NCBI GenBank assembly: GCA_963668445.1
Contig: OY764335.1
Coordinates: 1,240,001-1,304,000 of the forward strand
Length of the DNA: 64,000 nt
Origin: Poriferisulfidus sp963668445
Lineage (GTDB): Bacteria; Pseudomonadota; Gammaproteobacteria; Poriferisulfidales; Poriferisulfidaceae
Reading direction: 5' to 3'
The notes beneath the pieces were generated by a model, which was not told the origin of the DNA, ran no database searches, and saw only the letters and a list, made by a program, of their open reading frames with translations. The position numbers and the translations under genes are program-made. This document shows positions 45,836 through 53,944 of this stretch, one piece after another; position 1 is the first letter of the stretch; each line of letters starts with the position of its first letter.

Positions 45836-46585
45836 TTGGCGCACGCACCCTTCCAGCCCTCGGCGCAAGCGTTGGAGGATCGTGTGGTGCTGGTGACTGG
45901 AGCCAGTTCCGGCATCGGCCGCGCCGTAGCCTGCACCTGCGCCCAAGCCGGTGCCACCGTCATACTGCTGGCCCGCGATATTCCACGGCTGGAAAGCGTG
46001 TACGACGAAATCCGGGAATGCGGCGGCCCGAAACCCGCGATCTATCCGCTGGATCTGGAGGGCGCGACCCCGGATGACTTCGCCCAGATGGCGGATCGGA
46101 TCGGCACGGACTTTCGGCGGCTAGACGGCCTGCTGAACAATGCCGGACTGGTCGGCGGCCTGCGTCCGCTACGCCTGTGCGACGCCTCCGACTGGGTGCG
46201 CCTGATGCGCATCAATCTTCTGGCGCCGTGGCTGCTGACCCAAGCCTGTCTTCCCCTGCTGGAGCGTGCGCCGGACCCGTCGATCGTGTTTTCACTGGAT
46301 CGCTATGCGCAACGCGCCTACTGGGGCGCGTACGGCGTGGCCAAGGCCGGGCTGGACGGCCTGTTGAAGATTCTGGCCGAAGAACTGGACGGCGATCGGA
46401 CGATTCGCGTCAACGGCATCGATCCCGGCCCGGTCGAGACGCGCATGCGGCGGCAAAACTATCCGGGCGAAGCCGGCGGCGCCCAGGCCGCCCCCGAAGA
46501 CGTGGCACCGGCCTATGTGTACTTCCTCGGCGCCGACAGCCGCGGCCTTACCGGACAGACCGTACGGCTGGCTGATTCGACGTGA
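45836..46585 (+). CDS. SDR-family oxidoreductase, YciK-like
   Basis: A 249-residue short-chain dehydrogenase. NAD(P)-binding motif VLVTGASSGIGRAVA, NNAG in LLNNAGLVGG, and the catalytic Ser-Tyr-Lys (Ser 13 residues before Tyr in GAYGVAK). It resembles E. coli YciK, whose substrate is unknown; gph-yciK neighbours occur in related genomes. The frame has no ATG before the nucleotide-binding motif; TTG 45836, six bases after rmuC, is the probable start. The 3' end overlaps the convergent glycosylase gene by 38 bases. Confidence 0.85.
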   Translation: MAHAPFQPSAQALEDRVVLVTGASSGIGRAVACTCAQAGATVILLARDIPRLESVYDEIRECGGPKPAIYPLDLEGATPDDFAQMADRIGTDFRRLDGLLNNAGLVGGLRPLRLCDASDWVRLMRINLLAPWLLTQACLPLLERAPDPSIVFSLDRYAQRAYWGAYGVAKAGLDGLLKILAEELDGDRTIRVNGIDPGPVETRMRRQNYPGEAGGAQAAPEDVAPAYVYFLGADSRGLTGQTVRLADST

Positions 46586-47249
46586 GCGGCTGCGCCTTGC
46601 CGTAGGCGCATCGGGGCCGCAGCAGGCACGCGCCGCACTGCGGCCGAGACCGGCAGACATGCTTGGCGTGCAGCACGATGCGGGCATGGTATTCGTTGTA
46701 CAGCTTCGAATCCTGCGGCAGTTCCCGCTCGAACAGCCCGCGCAGCTCCTCGTACGCCACATTCGCATGCGCCAAGCCCAAGCGCGACAGCAGCCGACGG
46801 GTGTAGGCGTCCACCACGAACACGGAGCGTCCCAGCGCGTACAGCAGGATATCGTCGGCCGTCTCCGGGCCGACGCCGTGCACTGCGAGCAGTTCGGCGC
46901 GCAGGCTCTCGGTATCGCGCCGCTGGAGGCGTCGCACCGGCCCTTGCTCGTAATACCAGCGGCACAAGGCGCGCAGGCGCGCTTCCTTGACGTTGTAGTA
47001 GCCGGACGGACGGATCAGATTTGCCAGACGGCGCGGCGTCAGCCTCAGAATTGCGGCAGCGTCCAAGCAATCTGCCGCCCGCAGGCGGGCGATGGATTTT
47101 TCGACGTTGGTCCAAGCCGTGTTCTGCGTCAGGATCGCGCCGACCATGACTTCGAAGGCACTGCGGGCCGGCCACCAGCCGAAACGCCCGCTGCGCAGAG
47201 GGCGCGGATGCTGCTCGCGCAGCTGCTCAAGGAGGAATAGAAGCGTCAA
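46548..47249 (-). CDS. Endonuclease III-like DNA glycosylase (MagIII-type HhH-GPD protein)
   Basis: A 233-residue base-excision repair glycosylase of the endonuclease III superfamily. It has VGAILTQNTAWTNVEKSI, the helix-hairpin-helix VHGVGPETADDILLYAL, the catalytic Asp in VVDAYTRRLL, and an iron-sulfur cluster Cx5Cx2Cx5C at the C-terminus (CRSRPQCGACLLRPRC). Where Nth has its lyase lysine (GVGRKTA) this has Glu (GVGPETA), so it is probably a monofunctional glycosylase, like MagIII, rather than an AP lyase. It starts with TTG directly after the pntB stop. Confidence 0.85.
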   Translation of the reverse strand: MTLLFLLEQLREQHPRPLRSGRFGWWPARSAFEVMVGAILTQNTAWTNVEKSIARLRAADCLDAAAILRLTPRRLANLIRPSGYYNVKEARLRALCRWYYEQGPVRRLQRRDTESLRAELLAVHGVGPETADDILLYALGRSVFVVDAYTRRLLSRLGLAHANVAYEELRGLFERELPQDSKLYNEYHARIVLHAKHVCRSRPQCGACLLRPRCAYGKAQPLTSNQPAVRSVR

Positions 47250-48644
47250 TCAGCTGAGGGCCTGAACAATCTCCTCAGTCATCTTCTTGGCGTCGCCGAA
47301 CAGCATCATGGTCTTGTCGCGGAAGAATAGCTCATTGTCCACGCCGGCGTAGCCGGAGCCCAGCGAGCGCTTGATGAACAAGGTGGTCGCGGCCTTCTCG
47401 ACATCCAGAATCGGCATGCCGTAGATCGGACTGGTCGGATCCGTCTTGGCCAGCGGATTGGTAACGTCGTTGGCGCCGATTACGAACGCCACGTCGGCGG
47501 TCGAGAACTCATGGTTGATTTCTTCCAGTTCGAACACTTCGTCGTACGGCACCGAAGCCTCCGCCAGCAGCACGTTCATGTGCCCCGGCATGCGCCCGGC
47601 GACCGGATGGATCGCATACTTGACGTCCACGCCCTTCTCCTTGAGCAGATCCGCCATTTCCCGAAGGGCGTGCTGCGCCTGCGCGACCGCCATGCCGTAG
47701 CCCGGCACCACGATGACCTTATTCGCGTTGCTCATGATGAAGGCCGCGTCGTCGGCGCTGCCCTGCTTCACGGAACGGGCCGCGCCGCCCTGCTGCGCCG
47801 CGCCGGCAACAGTCTCGCCGCCGAAGCCGCCGAGCAGCACGTTGAAGATCGAGCGGTTCATGCCCTTGCACATGATGTAGCTGAGGATTGCGCCCGACGA
47901 ACCGACCAGAGCGCCGGTGATAATCAGTGCCATGTTGCTGAGCGTGAAGCCGATGCCGCAGGCCGCCCAGCCGGAATAGGAGTTCAGCATGGACACCACG
48001 ACCGGCATGTCGGCACCGCCGATTGGGATGATGATGAGGAAGCCGATCAGGAACGCCAGCGCGATCAGCACCCAGAATGTCGTCGGGTCCTGATTCATGA
48101 CCAACATCACGGTCAAGGCGACGATGGCGATGCCGATGGCGGCGTTCAGCGGATGCTGCCCAAGAAACACCACCGGGTTGCCGCTGACCAAGCCCTGCAG
48201 CTTGGCGAAGGCCACGACGGAGCCGGAGAAGGTGATGGCACCGATGGCGGCACCCAAACTCATTTCGATGAGCGAGGCGGCGCCGATGCCGCCGAAGACG
48301 CCGATGCCGTAGGCTTCAGGGTGGTAGAACGCGGCGACGGCGACCAGCACGGCGGCCATGCCGACCAGCGAGTGGAATGCGGCCACCAACTGCGGCAGCG
48401 CCGTCATATTGATCTTGAACGCCACGACGGTGCCGACCGCGCCGCCCACGACGATGCCCGCCAGAATAGTCTCGTAGTTAATGACGTCCGGATCCAGCAA
48501 GGTGGTGACCACGGCAATGATCATGCCGATGATGCCCATGACGTTGCCTTGCCGCGCCGATGTCGGGGACGACAGCCCGCGCAGCGCCATGATGAAGCAC
48601 ACGGCGGCGATCAGATATGCGAAACCGGTCCAACTGGTGCTCAT
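47250..48644 (-). CDS. pntB: NAD(P) transhydrogenase subunit beta
   Basis: PntB is the membrane and NADP(H)-binding subunit of proton-translocating transhydrogenase. The 464-residue product has about nine membrane helices over residues 1-260, then the NADP domain with VIVVPGYGMAVAQAQHAL, HPVAGRMPGHMNVLLAEA and GANDVTNPLA. Length matches E. coli PntB (462). It follows pntAB by 18 bases. Confidence 0.97.
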   Translation of the reverse strand: MSTSWTGFAYLIAAVCFIMALRGLSSPTSARQGNVMGIIGMIIAVVTTLLDPDVINYETILAGIVVGGAVGTVVAFKINMTALPQLVAAFHSLVGMAAVLVAVAAFYHPEAYGIGVFGGIGAASLIEMSLGAAIGAITFSGSVVAFAKLQGLVSGNPVVFLGQHPLNAAIGIAIVALTVMLVMNQDPTTFWVLIALAFLIGFLIIIPIGGADMPVVVSMLNSYSGWAACGIGFTLSNMALIITGALVGSSGAILSYIMCKGMNRSIFNVLLGGFGGETVAGAAQQGGAARSVKQGSADDAAFIMSNANKVIVVPGYGMAVAQAQHALREMADLLKEKGVDVKYAIHPVAGRMPGHMNVLLAEASVPYDEVFELEEINHEFSTADVAFVIGANDVTNPLAKTDPTSPIYGMPILDVEKAATTLFIKRSLGSGYAGVDNELFFRDKTMMLFGDAKKMTEEIVQALS

Positions 48645-48662
48645 TGCGACATCCCCATCTGA

Positions 48663-49043
48663 TTATTTCTGTTTCTTCTTGAACATCGCCAGCATGCGCT
48701 GGGTCACCAAAAAGCCGCCGAAAATATTGACGGACGCCAGCGTGACGGCGACGAAGCCCATCAGGCTGGAGAAGTCCAGGTCGGCCGGGCCTGCGGCCAG
48801 CAGCCCGCCGACGATGATGACGGAGGAGATGGCGTTGGTGACGGCCAGCAGCGGGGAATGCAGCGCCGGCGTGACGCTCCAGACCACGTAGAAGCCGACA
48901 AAGCAGGCCAGCACGAAGACGGTGAACAGGTTCAGGAATGAGGTGTCGCCAGCGGTGCCGCCTCCCCCGGCGGACAGGCCCAGGACGACGACCTCGGTCG
49001 CCTGCAGCAGGCCTTGCGCAACTATGACAGGCTCCAGCATCAT
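48663..49043 (-). CDS. pntAB: NAD(P) transhydrogenase subunit alpha part 2 (membrane)
   Basis: The 126-residue product corresponds to the C-terminal membrane part of E. coli PntA, with three or four helices and the motif VTPALHSPLLAVTNAISSVIIVGG. In this genome the alpha subunit is split, giving the three-gene form known from Rhodospirillum rubrum and others. The ATG at 49043 overlaps the pntAA stop as ATGA. Confidence 0.95.
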   Translation of the reverse strand: MMLEPVIVAQGLLQATEVVVLGLSAGGGGTAGDTSFLNLFTVFVLACFVGFYVVWSVTPALHSPLLAVTNAISSVIIVGGLLAAGPADLDFSSLMGFVAVTLASVNIFGGFLVTQRMLAMFKKKQK

Positions 49044-50194
49044 GACATCAGCTCCTTGATTCGTGCGTTGACGACTTCCCCGTCGCGCGTCAGCGCCGTT
49101 TCCGCGACCGTCTCGTCTTCCCAGTCCAGATTGAGGGCGCCGCTTTCCGCGTCGATGTGGGGAGTCAGGAAATTAAGAATGTTCTTGGCGAACAGGTTGC
49201 TGGCGTCGCGCGCCAGCCGGGCGGGCATGTTGTCGTAGCCGATGATGCGCACGCCTTGATGCTCGGCGACTTCGCCGCGCCGAGCGCACTCGCAGTTGCC
49301 GCCGGTCTCGACCGCCAGATCCACAATCACCGAGCCCGGCTTCATGGACTCGACCATCTCCCGCGTCACCAGCACCGGCGCCGGCCGGCCCGGAATCAGG
49401 GCCGTAGTGATGACGATGTCTTGATCCTTGACGTGCCCGGAGATGACCTCGCGCTCCTTGCGCTTGTAGTCTTCCGTCATCTCCTTGGCGTAGCCGCCGG
49501 AGGTTTCCGCGTCCTTCATGGCCTCTTCGTCGACGATCAGAAACTTCCCGCCTAGGCTTTCGACCTGCTCGCGGGTCGCGGGCCGCACGTCGTAGGCAGT
49601 CACCACGGCGCCCATGCGCTTGGCGGTGGCGATGGCTTGCAGGCCCGCCACGCCGACGCCCATGACGAACACCCGGGCCGGAGCGACCGTACCGGCCGCC
49701 GTCATCATCATCGGAAAGGCGCTGACATGTTCGGTCGCCGCATCGACGACCGCCTTGTAGCCGGCTAGGTTGCTTTGCGAGGACAGCACGTCCATGGACT
49801 GGGCGCGACTGATGCGCGGCATCAGGTCCATCGCGAACGCGGTAATTTTGCGGGGCGTGTAACCGGCTGCGGACTGCGGGTTGGAGAGGGCGCCCAGATG
49901 CCCGACCAGAATCGCGCCTTCCTTCAGCCGGGCCATTTCATCGGTGCCCTCTTCCGCCGTCATCGGGCGTTGCACCTTGAACACCAGATCCGCATCCGCC
50001 AAGGCCGCGGCGGCATCCGGGGCCACACTGGCGCCGGCATCCTTGTACTGATCGTCGGTGACACAGGAGCCTGCCCCGCATCCGGTCTCGACGACGACCT
50101 CCACGTTCATGGAAGTCAGTTTCTTGATGGCTTCTGGCGAAATCGCCACCCGGTTTTCGCCCGGGCGGATTTCCTTGGGTATCCCAATCTTCAT
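49040..50194 (-). CDS. pntAA: NAD(P) transhydrogenase subunit alpha part 1 (NAD-binding)
   Basis: The 384-residue soluble NAD(H)-binding subunit. It begins MKIGIPKEIRPGENRVAISPE, with the nucleotide fold MGVGVAGLQAIATAKRMGAVV, ALIPGRPAPVLVT and PGSVIVDLAVETGGNCE. It is shorter than E. coli PntA (510) because the membrane part is encoded by the next gene. The three pnt genes form one operon behind the promoter at 50295-50323. Confidence 0.97.
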   Translation of the reverse strand: MKIGIPKEIRPGENRVAISPEAIKKLTSMNVEVVVETGCGAGSCVTDDQYKDAGASVAPDAAAALADADLVFKVQRPMTAEEGTDEMARLKEGAILVGHLGALSNPQSAAGYTPRKITAFAMDLMPRISRAQSMDVLSSQSNLAGYKAVVDAATEHVSAFPMMMTAAGTVAPARVFVMGVGVAGLQAIATAKRMGAVVTAYDVRPATREQVESLGGKFLIVDEEAMKDAETSGGYAKEMTEDYKRKEREVISGHVKDQDIVITTALIPGRPAPVLVTREMVESMKPGSVIVDLAVETGGNCECARRGEVAEHQGVRIIGYDNMPARLARDASNLFAKNILNFLTPHIDAESGALNLDWEDETVAETALTRDGEVVNARIKELMS

Positions 50195-50258
50195 GCGAGC
50201 GGCAAATCCAAAACTGGCGGATCAGATCCGTTGAGTCCTTGCAATTGTCATTATTAAA

Positions 50259-50280
50259 CGCAACCCGTAACCGGGTTGCG
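50259..50280 (-). terminator. Strong hairpin with AT-rich tail in the pnt leader (possible attenuator)
   Basis: CGCAACCCG-GTTA-CGGGTTGCG is a perfect 9-base stem with a 4-base loop, followed on the minus strand by TTTAATAATG. It lies about 8-30 bases after the predicted pnt transcription start. No minus-strand gene lies upstream for it to terminate, so it would act within the pnt leader. Confidence 0.45.
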
Positions 50281-50294
50281 CTGTCTGTCAGGCC

Positions 50295-50323
50295 AGTGTA
50301 CCTGATTCTCCGAGAGAATGCAA
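50295..50323 (-). promoter_or_regulatory. Probable sigma-70 promoter of the pnt operon
   Basis: TTGCAT (50323-50318), 17 bases, TACACT (50300-50295) on the minus strand. Transcription would begin near 50288, with a leader of about 94 bases before the pntAA ATG containing the hairpin at 50259-50280. Confidence 0.6.
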
Positions 50324-50535
50324 ATTTGCGCGCCGTGCGGCGGCATCCGGAAAGCCCCGGAAGCCTCGCCGCATCCGCATAAAAACGAGACGGACCAGGC
50401 CGGATTAATGACATCACCGCGCCCCGAAGACACCACCAGCCTACTCGCGCCTCACGCCGTCTCCCAATGCAGTTTTTGCCCACCGGCTTTGAATCCATGC
50501 TGGCCGAAGGCGCAGAAGCCTCTTTTTCGCCTTGC

Positions 50536-50573
50536 TTGACATTTGAATATAAATGATTATGATTATCACTATG
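50536..50573 (+). promoter_or_regulatory. Promoter with overlapping Fur box for the TonB receptor
   Basis: TTGACA (50536-50541), 16 bases, TATGAT (50558-50563). A Fur-box-like 19-mer, GATTATGATTATCACTATG (50555-50573), overlaps the -10 and matches 15 of 19 positions of GATAATGATAATCATTATC. Fur bound with iron would block this promoter. The leader to the ATG at 50692 is about 120 bases. Confidence 0.65.
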
Positions 50574-50691
50574 AAACAATATCAGGATTGCGGCGATGCC
50601 CAGCAGGCCCGGCGGGCATTTGCATCCAGTGCAAGCCCTCTGGCGGCAAGGCGCACCCTGCAACGTTCGCGCTCAAACCGGAGAAACTCTC

Positions 50692-53004
50692 ATGCGCTCA
50701 AGAAGAACCTTCTTTCTTGCATTCGCCTACGGCGGACTGCTGACCCAACCGATGACGGCCTCCGTCGCCGATGATGCGGAGGAATGGATCAAGACCGCCG
50801 GCATCGACCGGGAAGTCATCATTGTCGGCGGCCGGCAGGAGGCTTACGCCATCCCGGGTGCAGCCCATTTCATCGGCCCCGAAGACCTGCTGAAATTCAA
50901 CTACGCCGACGTTCAGCAGATCCTGCGCGAGGTGCCCGGCGTCTCCATCCAGACCGAGGACGGCTACGGGCTGCGCCCCAATCTCAGCATCCGCGGCGTC
51001 GCGACCGAACGCAGCGGCCGCATCACGCTGATGGAAGACGGCGTGCTGATCGCGCCGGCGCCCTATTCCGCGCCTTCCGCCTACTACTTCCCGACCGCCG
51101 GGCGCATGCATGCCTTCGAAGTGCTGAAAGGCCCGGCCGCGATCACGCAGGGCCCCTACACCATCGGCGGCGCCCTGAACGTGGTCTCCACGCCCATTCC
51201 GGACGAGGCCCGCATGCGCGCCATGATGGAAGGCGGCGGCGATTCCACCTACCGCCTGCACGCCCATGCGGGCGGCACCTCCAAGGACGGCGTCGGCCTG
51301 CTGCTCGAAACCCACCAGTGGGGCTCCGACGGCTTCCAGTCCATCGACCGCGCCGGCACCAAGACCGGACTCGAGCTTCAGGACCATATGGTGAAGCTGA
51401 GGTACGCGCCGACAGGCTCGCGCCATTCGTTGGAAGCGAAGTTCCAGTACGCCGATCAGCAATCCGACCAGAGCTACATGGGCCTGACTGACGCGGACTT
51501 CCATGCCGACCCGCACCGGCGCTACGGCCTGTCCAGTTTGGACAACATCAGCACCACGCACCACCAGTACATCCTGCGCTATAAATTCCGGGTCAGCGAC
51601 GCGCTGAGCCTGTCCGCCACCGCTTACGAAAACGACCACGAACGCAACTGGTTCAAGACCGAAGGGCTGGATCTGGACGGCGCCGACGATGCGGATGCGT
51701 TCGGGAAGACCAACTGGTACAACGTCGTCCGGGCAGTCAACCAGGGGCAGGCGCTTGGCAAGGATGCCGGCGAGAGCGACGAGGACTGCATGAACCGGAC
51801 CGGGTGCTATACCGCGGCCCAGCTGCAGGGCATCCTCGACGGCACCGTCGATACCGAAGACGGCGGCATCCAACTGAAGACGAACGCCCGGGAGTACTTC
51901 TCCCGAGGCATCCAGATGAAACTGAACTGGGCCGCCGACACGGGAGCCCTCAGCCACGATCTGGAAATCGGCCTGCGCTACCACGAGGACGAGGAGGACC
52001 GCATCCAGCGCATCGACGCCTACACCCAGAAGGACGGCCGGCTGGTGCTGCACGATCGGGGCACTCTGGGGCACCGTGCCGCAGGCAACCGCGTGCAGGA
52101 AGCCAAAGCGGTCGCCTTGCATGTCCGCGACGAAATCGCATGGGGCGGCTGGGTGTTCACGCCAGGCTTCCGCTACGAGGACATCGACCAGAAGCGCACC
52201 CGCTACGACGCTAGGGACGACCAGCTGCGCGTCTTCCGAAGCACCCGCAAGAACGGCACCGAAGTCTTCCTGCCGGGCTTGGGCATCCTCTACAGTGCCA
52301 CGCCGAACGTGTCGCTGCTGGCCGGTGCCCACAAGGGCTTCACCGCCCCCAGCAATTCCCCCGGCGTCAATGAAGAGGAGGCCTGGAACTACGAACTCGG
52401 CCTGCGCTACGCCTCCGGCCCGGTGCGCGGCGAACTGATCGGCTTCTACAGCGACTACGAGAATATTCTGGGCGAATGCACCGCCTCCTCCGGCACCGAC
52501 TGCACCGTCGGCGAAGCCTTCAACGGCGACGCCGCCACCGTTCAGGGCGTGGAGGCCATGCTGACGGCCGACCTGGAAGCCGGCCCGACGCTCCAGATCC
52601 CCGTCTCGGCCGCGTACACCTACATCGATTCGGAGTTCGACACGGACATCGCCGACACCGACTTCTTCGGCGACGTCAAGAAGGGCGACCCGATCCCGTA
52701 CATCCCGGAGCACCAGCTGAAGGTCGCGATCGGCCTGGAAGCGCCGCAGTGGACCGCCAGCCTCAGCGGCAGCTACGTCGACGAGGTCTGCGTGCGCGCT
52801 TCCTGCGGCGCGTTCGAACGCACCGATTCGCTGTTCACCGCCGATCTGTCCGGCAGCTACAGGATGAGCGAAAACGTCACGCTCATCGCACGCGTCGAGA
52901 ATCTCTTCGATGCGGAGGACATCGCCGGGCGCCATCCGTACGGCGCCCGCCCGAACAAGGCCCGCACCGGCATGCTGGGGATTCGGTTCGACAACGCGTT
53001 CTGA
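50692..53004 (+). CDS. TonB-dependent outer-membrane receptor, FecA-like
   Basis: A 770-residue receptor: signal peptide (FFLAFAYGGLLTQPMTASVA), probable TonB box EVIIVGG near residue 40, plug domain with LREVPGVSIQTEDG, LRPNLSIRGVATERSG and GPYTIGGALNVVSTPIP, then a 22-strand barrel ending in IRFDNAF with terminal Phe. Plug sequence is closest to the FecA group (COG4772), suggesting a ferric chelate ligand, but the substrate is not provable. The ATG at 50692 has GGAG eight bases upstream. Its Fur box implies iron control. No fecR, fecI or ABC genes are adjacent. Confidence 0.9.
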   Translation: MRSRRTFFLAFAYGGLLTQPMTASVADDAEEWIKTAGIDREVIIVGGRQEAYAIPGAAHFIGPEDLLKFNYADVQQILREVPGVSIQTEDGYGLRPNLSIRGVATERSGRITLMEDGVLIAPAPYSAPSAYYFPTAGRMHAFEVLKGPAAITQGPYTIGGALNVVSTPIPDEARMRAMMEGGGDSTYRLHAHAGGTSKDGVGLLLETHQWGSDGFQSIDRAGTKTGLELQDHMVKLRYAPTGSRHSLEAKFQYADQQSDQSYMGLTDADFHADPHRRYGLSSLDNISTTHHQYILRYKFRVSDALSLSATAYENDHERNWFKTEGLDLDGADDADAFGKTNWYNVVRAVNQGQALGKDAGESDEDCMNRTGCYTAAQLQGILDGTVDTEDGGIQLKTNAREYFSRGIQMKLNWAADTGALSHDLEIGLRYHEDEEDRIQRIDAYTQKDGRLVLHDRGTLGHRAAGNRVQEAKAVALHVRDEIAWGGWVFTPGFRYEDIDQKRTRYDARDDQLRVFRSTRKNGTEVFLPGLGILYSATPNVSLLAGAHKGFTAPSNSPGVNEEEAWNYELGLRYASGPVRGELIGFYSDYENILGECTASSGTDCTVGEAFNGDAATVQGVEAMLTADLEAGPTLQIPVSAAYTYIDSEFDTDIADTDFFGDVKKGDPIPYIPEHQLKVAIGLEAPQWTASLSGSYVDEVCVRASCGAFERTDSLFTADLSGSYRMSENVTLIARVENLFDAEDIAGRHPYGARPNKARTGMLGIRFDNAF

Positions 53005-53017
53005 CGCCCAGGTTTTT

Positions 53018-53085
53018 GGAAAGGCGAGGCCTCCTCCTGCCGCCTTTCCATGGGCGCTTCCGATCATCCCATCCCGGAAGCGCCC
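53018..53085. terminator. Two tandem hairpins between convergent genes
   Basis: Hairpin 1: GGAAAGGCG (53018-53026) with CGCCTTTCC (53041-53049). Hairpin 2: GGGCGCTTCCG (53052-53062) with CGGAAGCGCCC (53075-53085), a perfect 11-base stem. They lie between the receptor and coaX stops. Neither has a proper T tail in either direction, so simple intrinsic termination is uncertain. Confidence 0.45.
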
Positions 53086-53105
53086 ACCTTACCCTCCGTG
53101 CGCGC

Positions 53106-53852
53106 TCACGGTGAATCGGCGGCGCACAGCACAAGCCCTTCCAGCACCAAGTCCGGCGCAGAGACCAACTCCGTCCGGCACCAGACGCTCAAGTGCTCCG
53201 CATCCCCGCCCGCTACGTAAGCCGCGGCTTCCGCCCCCAAAGGGCCCTCCCGCAATTGCGCGCACATGCGGTCGATGCCGCCGGCCAGCAAATTCCAAAG
53301 ACCGGCCTCCGCTGCCTCTCCAGTGCCCGCATGGCGCGTCCCGCCCGGCTCGATTTCCGGAACCTCCCCGAGCTCCAGCAATCCGCCCATGGCCTCGCGG
53401 AGCATGCCGCACCCCGGCACGATCCAGCCGCCGCAATGCTCGCCGCCGGCCGTCACGCCGTCCACCGTCACGGCCGTGCCCGCATCCACCACCATGCACG
53501 GCCCCACCGTACGCCGCCAAGCGGCCCGCATCGCCAGCAACCGGTCCGCGCCGAACGTTTCCGGACGGGCGTAGCGGATCCGGATCTCGCCGCAGGCTTG
53601 CGCCGCATCGACCCATGCGACCGGCCGGCCCCAAGCCTCCTCGATTCGGCCATGCAACGTTCGGGCCGTCGGCCCTTGCAACGTCGATACGGCCCGCAAG
53701 CTTTCCGCCTGCGGCCGCGCTTCGCGCAACGCCGCGCACAGGGCTTCCGCATCGCCCAGCGGGAACGCCTCCTTCCGGCGCACGTGCCCGCCTTGCTCCG
53801 CACCGAGCTTGGCGCGGGTATGGCCGATGTCGAGCAGCAGGTTCATGGGCAT
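53106..53852 (-). CDS. coaX: Type III pantothenate kinase
   Basis: CoaX phosphorylates pantothenate, the first step of CoA synthesis. The 248-residue ASKHA-fold protein has the phosphate loop DIGHTRAKLG, FGADRLLAMRAAW, the DAGTAVTVD motif, and GGWIVPGCGMLREAM. Family members mostly read DIGNT; His replaces Asn here. The start is ATG 53852 (53846 possible). CoaX often sits beside birA; here three unrelated genes separate them. Confidence 0.92.
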   Translation of the reverse strand: MPMNLLLDIGHTRAKLGAEQGGHVRRKEAFPLGDAEALCAALREARPQAESLRAVSTLQGPTARTLHGRIEEAWGRPVAWVDAAQACGEIRIRYARPETFGADRLLAMRAAWRRTVGPCMVVDAGTAVTVDGVTAGGEHCGGWIVPGCGMLREAMGGLLELGEVPEIEPGGTRHAGTGEAAEAGLWNLLAGGIDRMCAQLREGPLGAEAAAYVAGGDAEHLSVWCRTELVSAPDLVLEGLVLCAADSP

Positions 53853-53944
53853 TGCTTGGCAAACGGGGGGTTCGCCGGCCTAGCCGGGCGAAGGCGAAAA
53901 CCGTCGCCGCCTATTTTATGGCTGAATGCCTGCGGCTCGAGGCT

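Noticed and set aside
50596..50691. Longer N-terminus for the TonB receptor, starting at 50596
   Set aside because: The extension lacks signal-peptide character and would bury the real signal sequence. ATG 50692 has a GGAG at proper spacing and is followed directly by a signal peptide.
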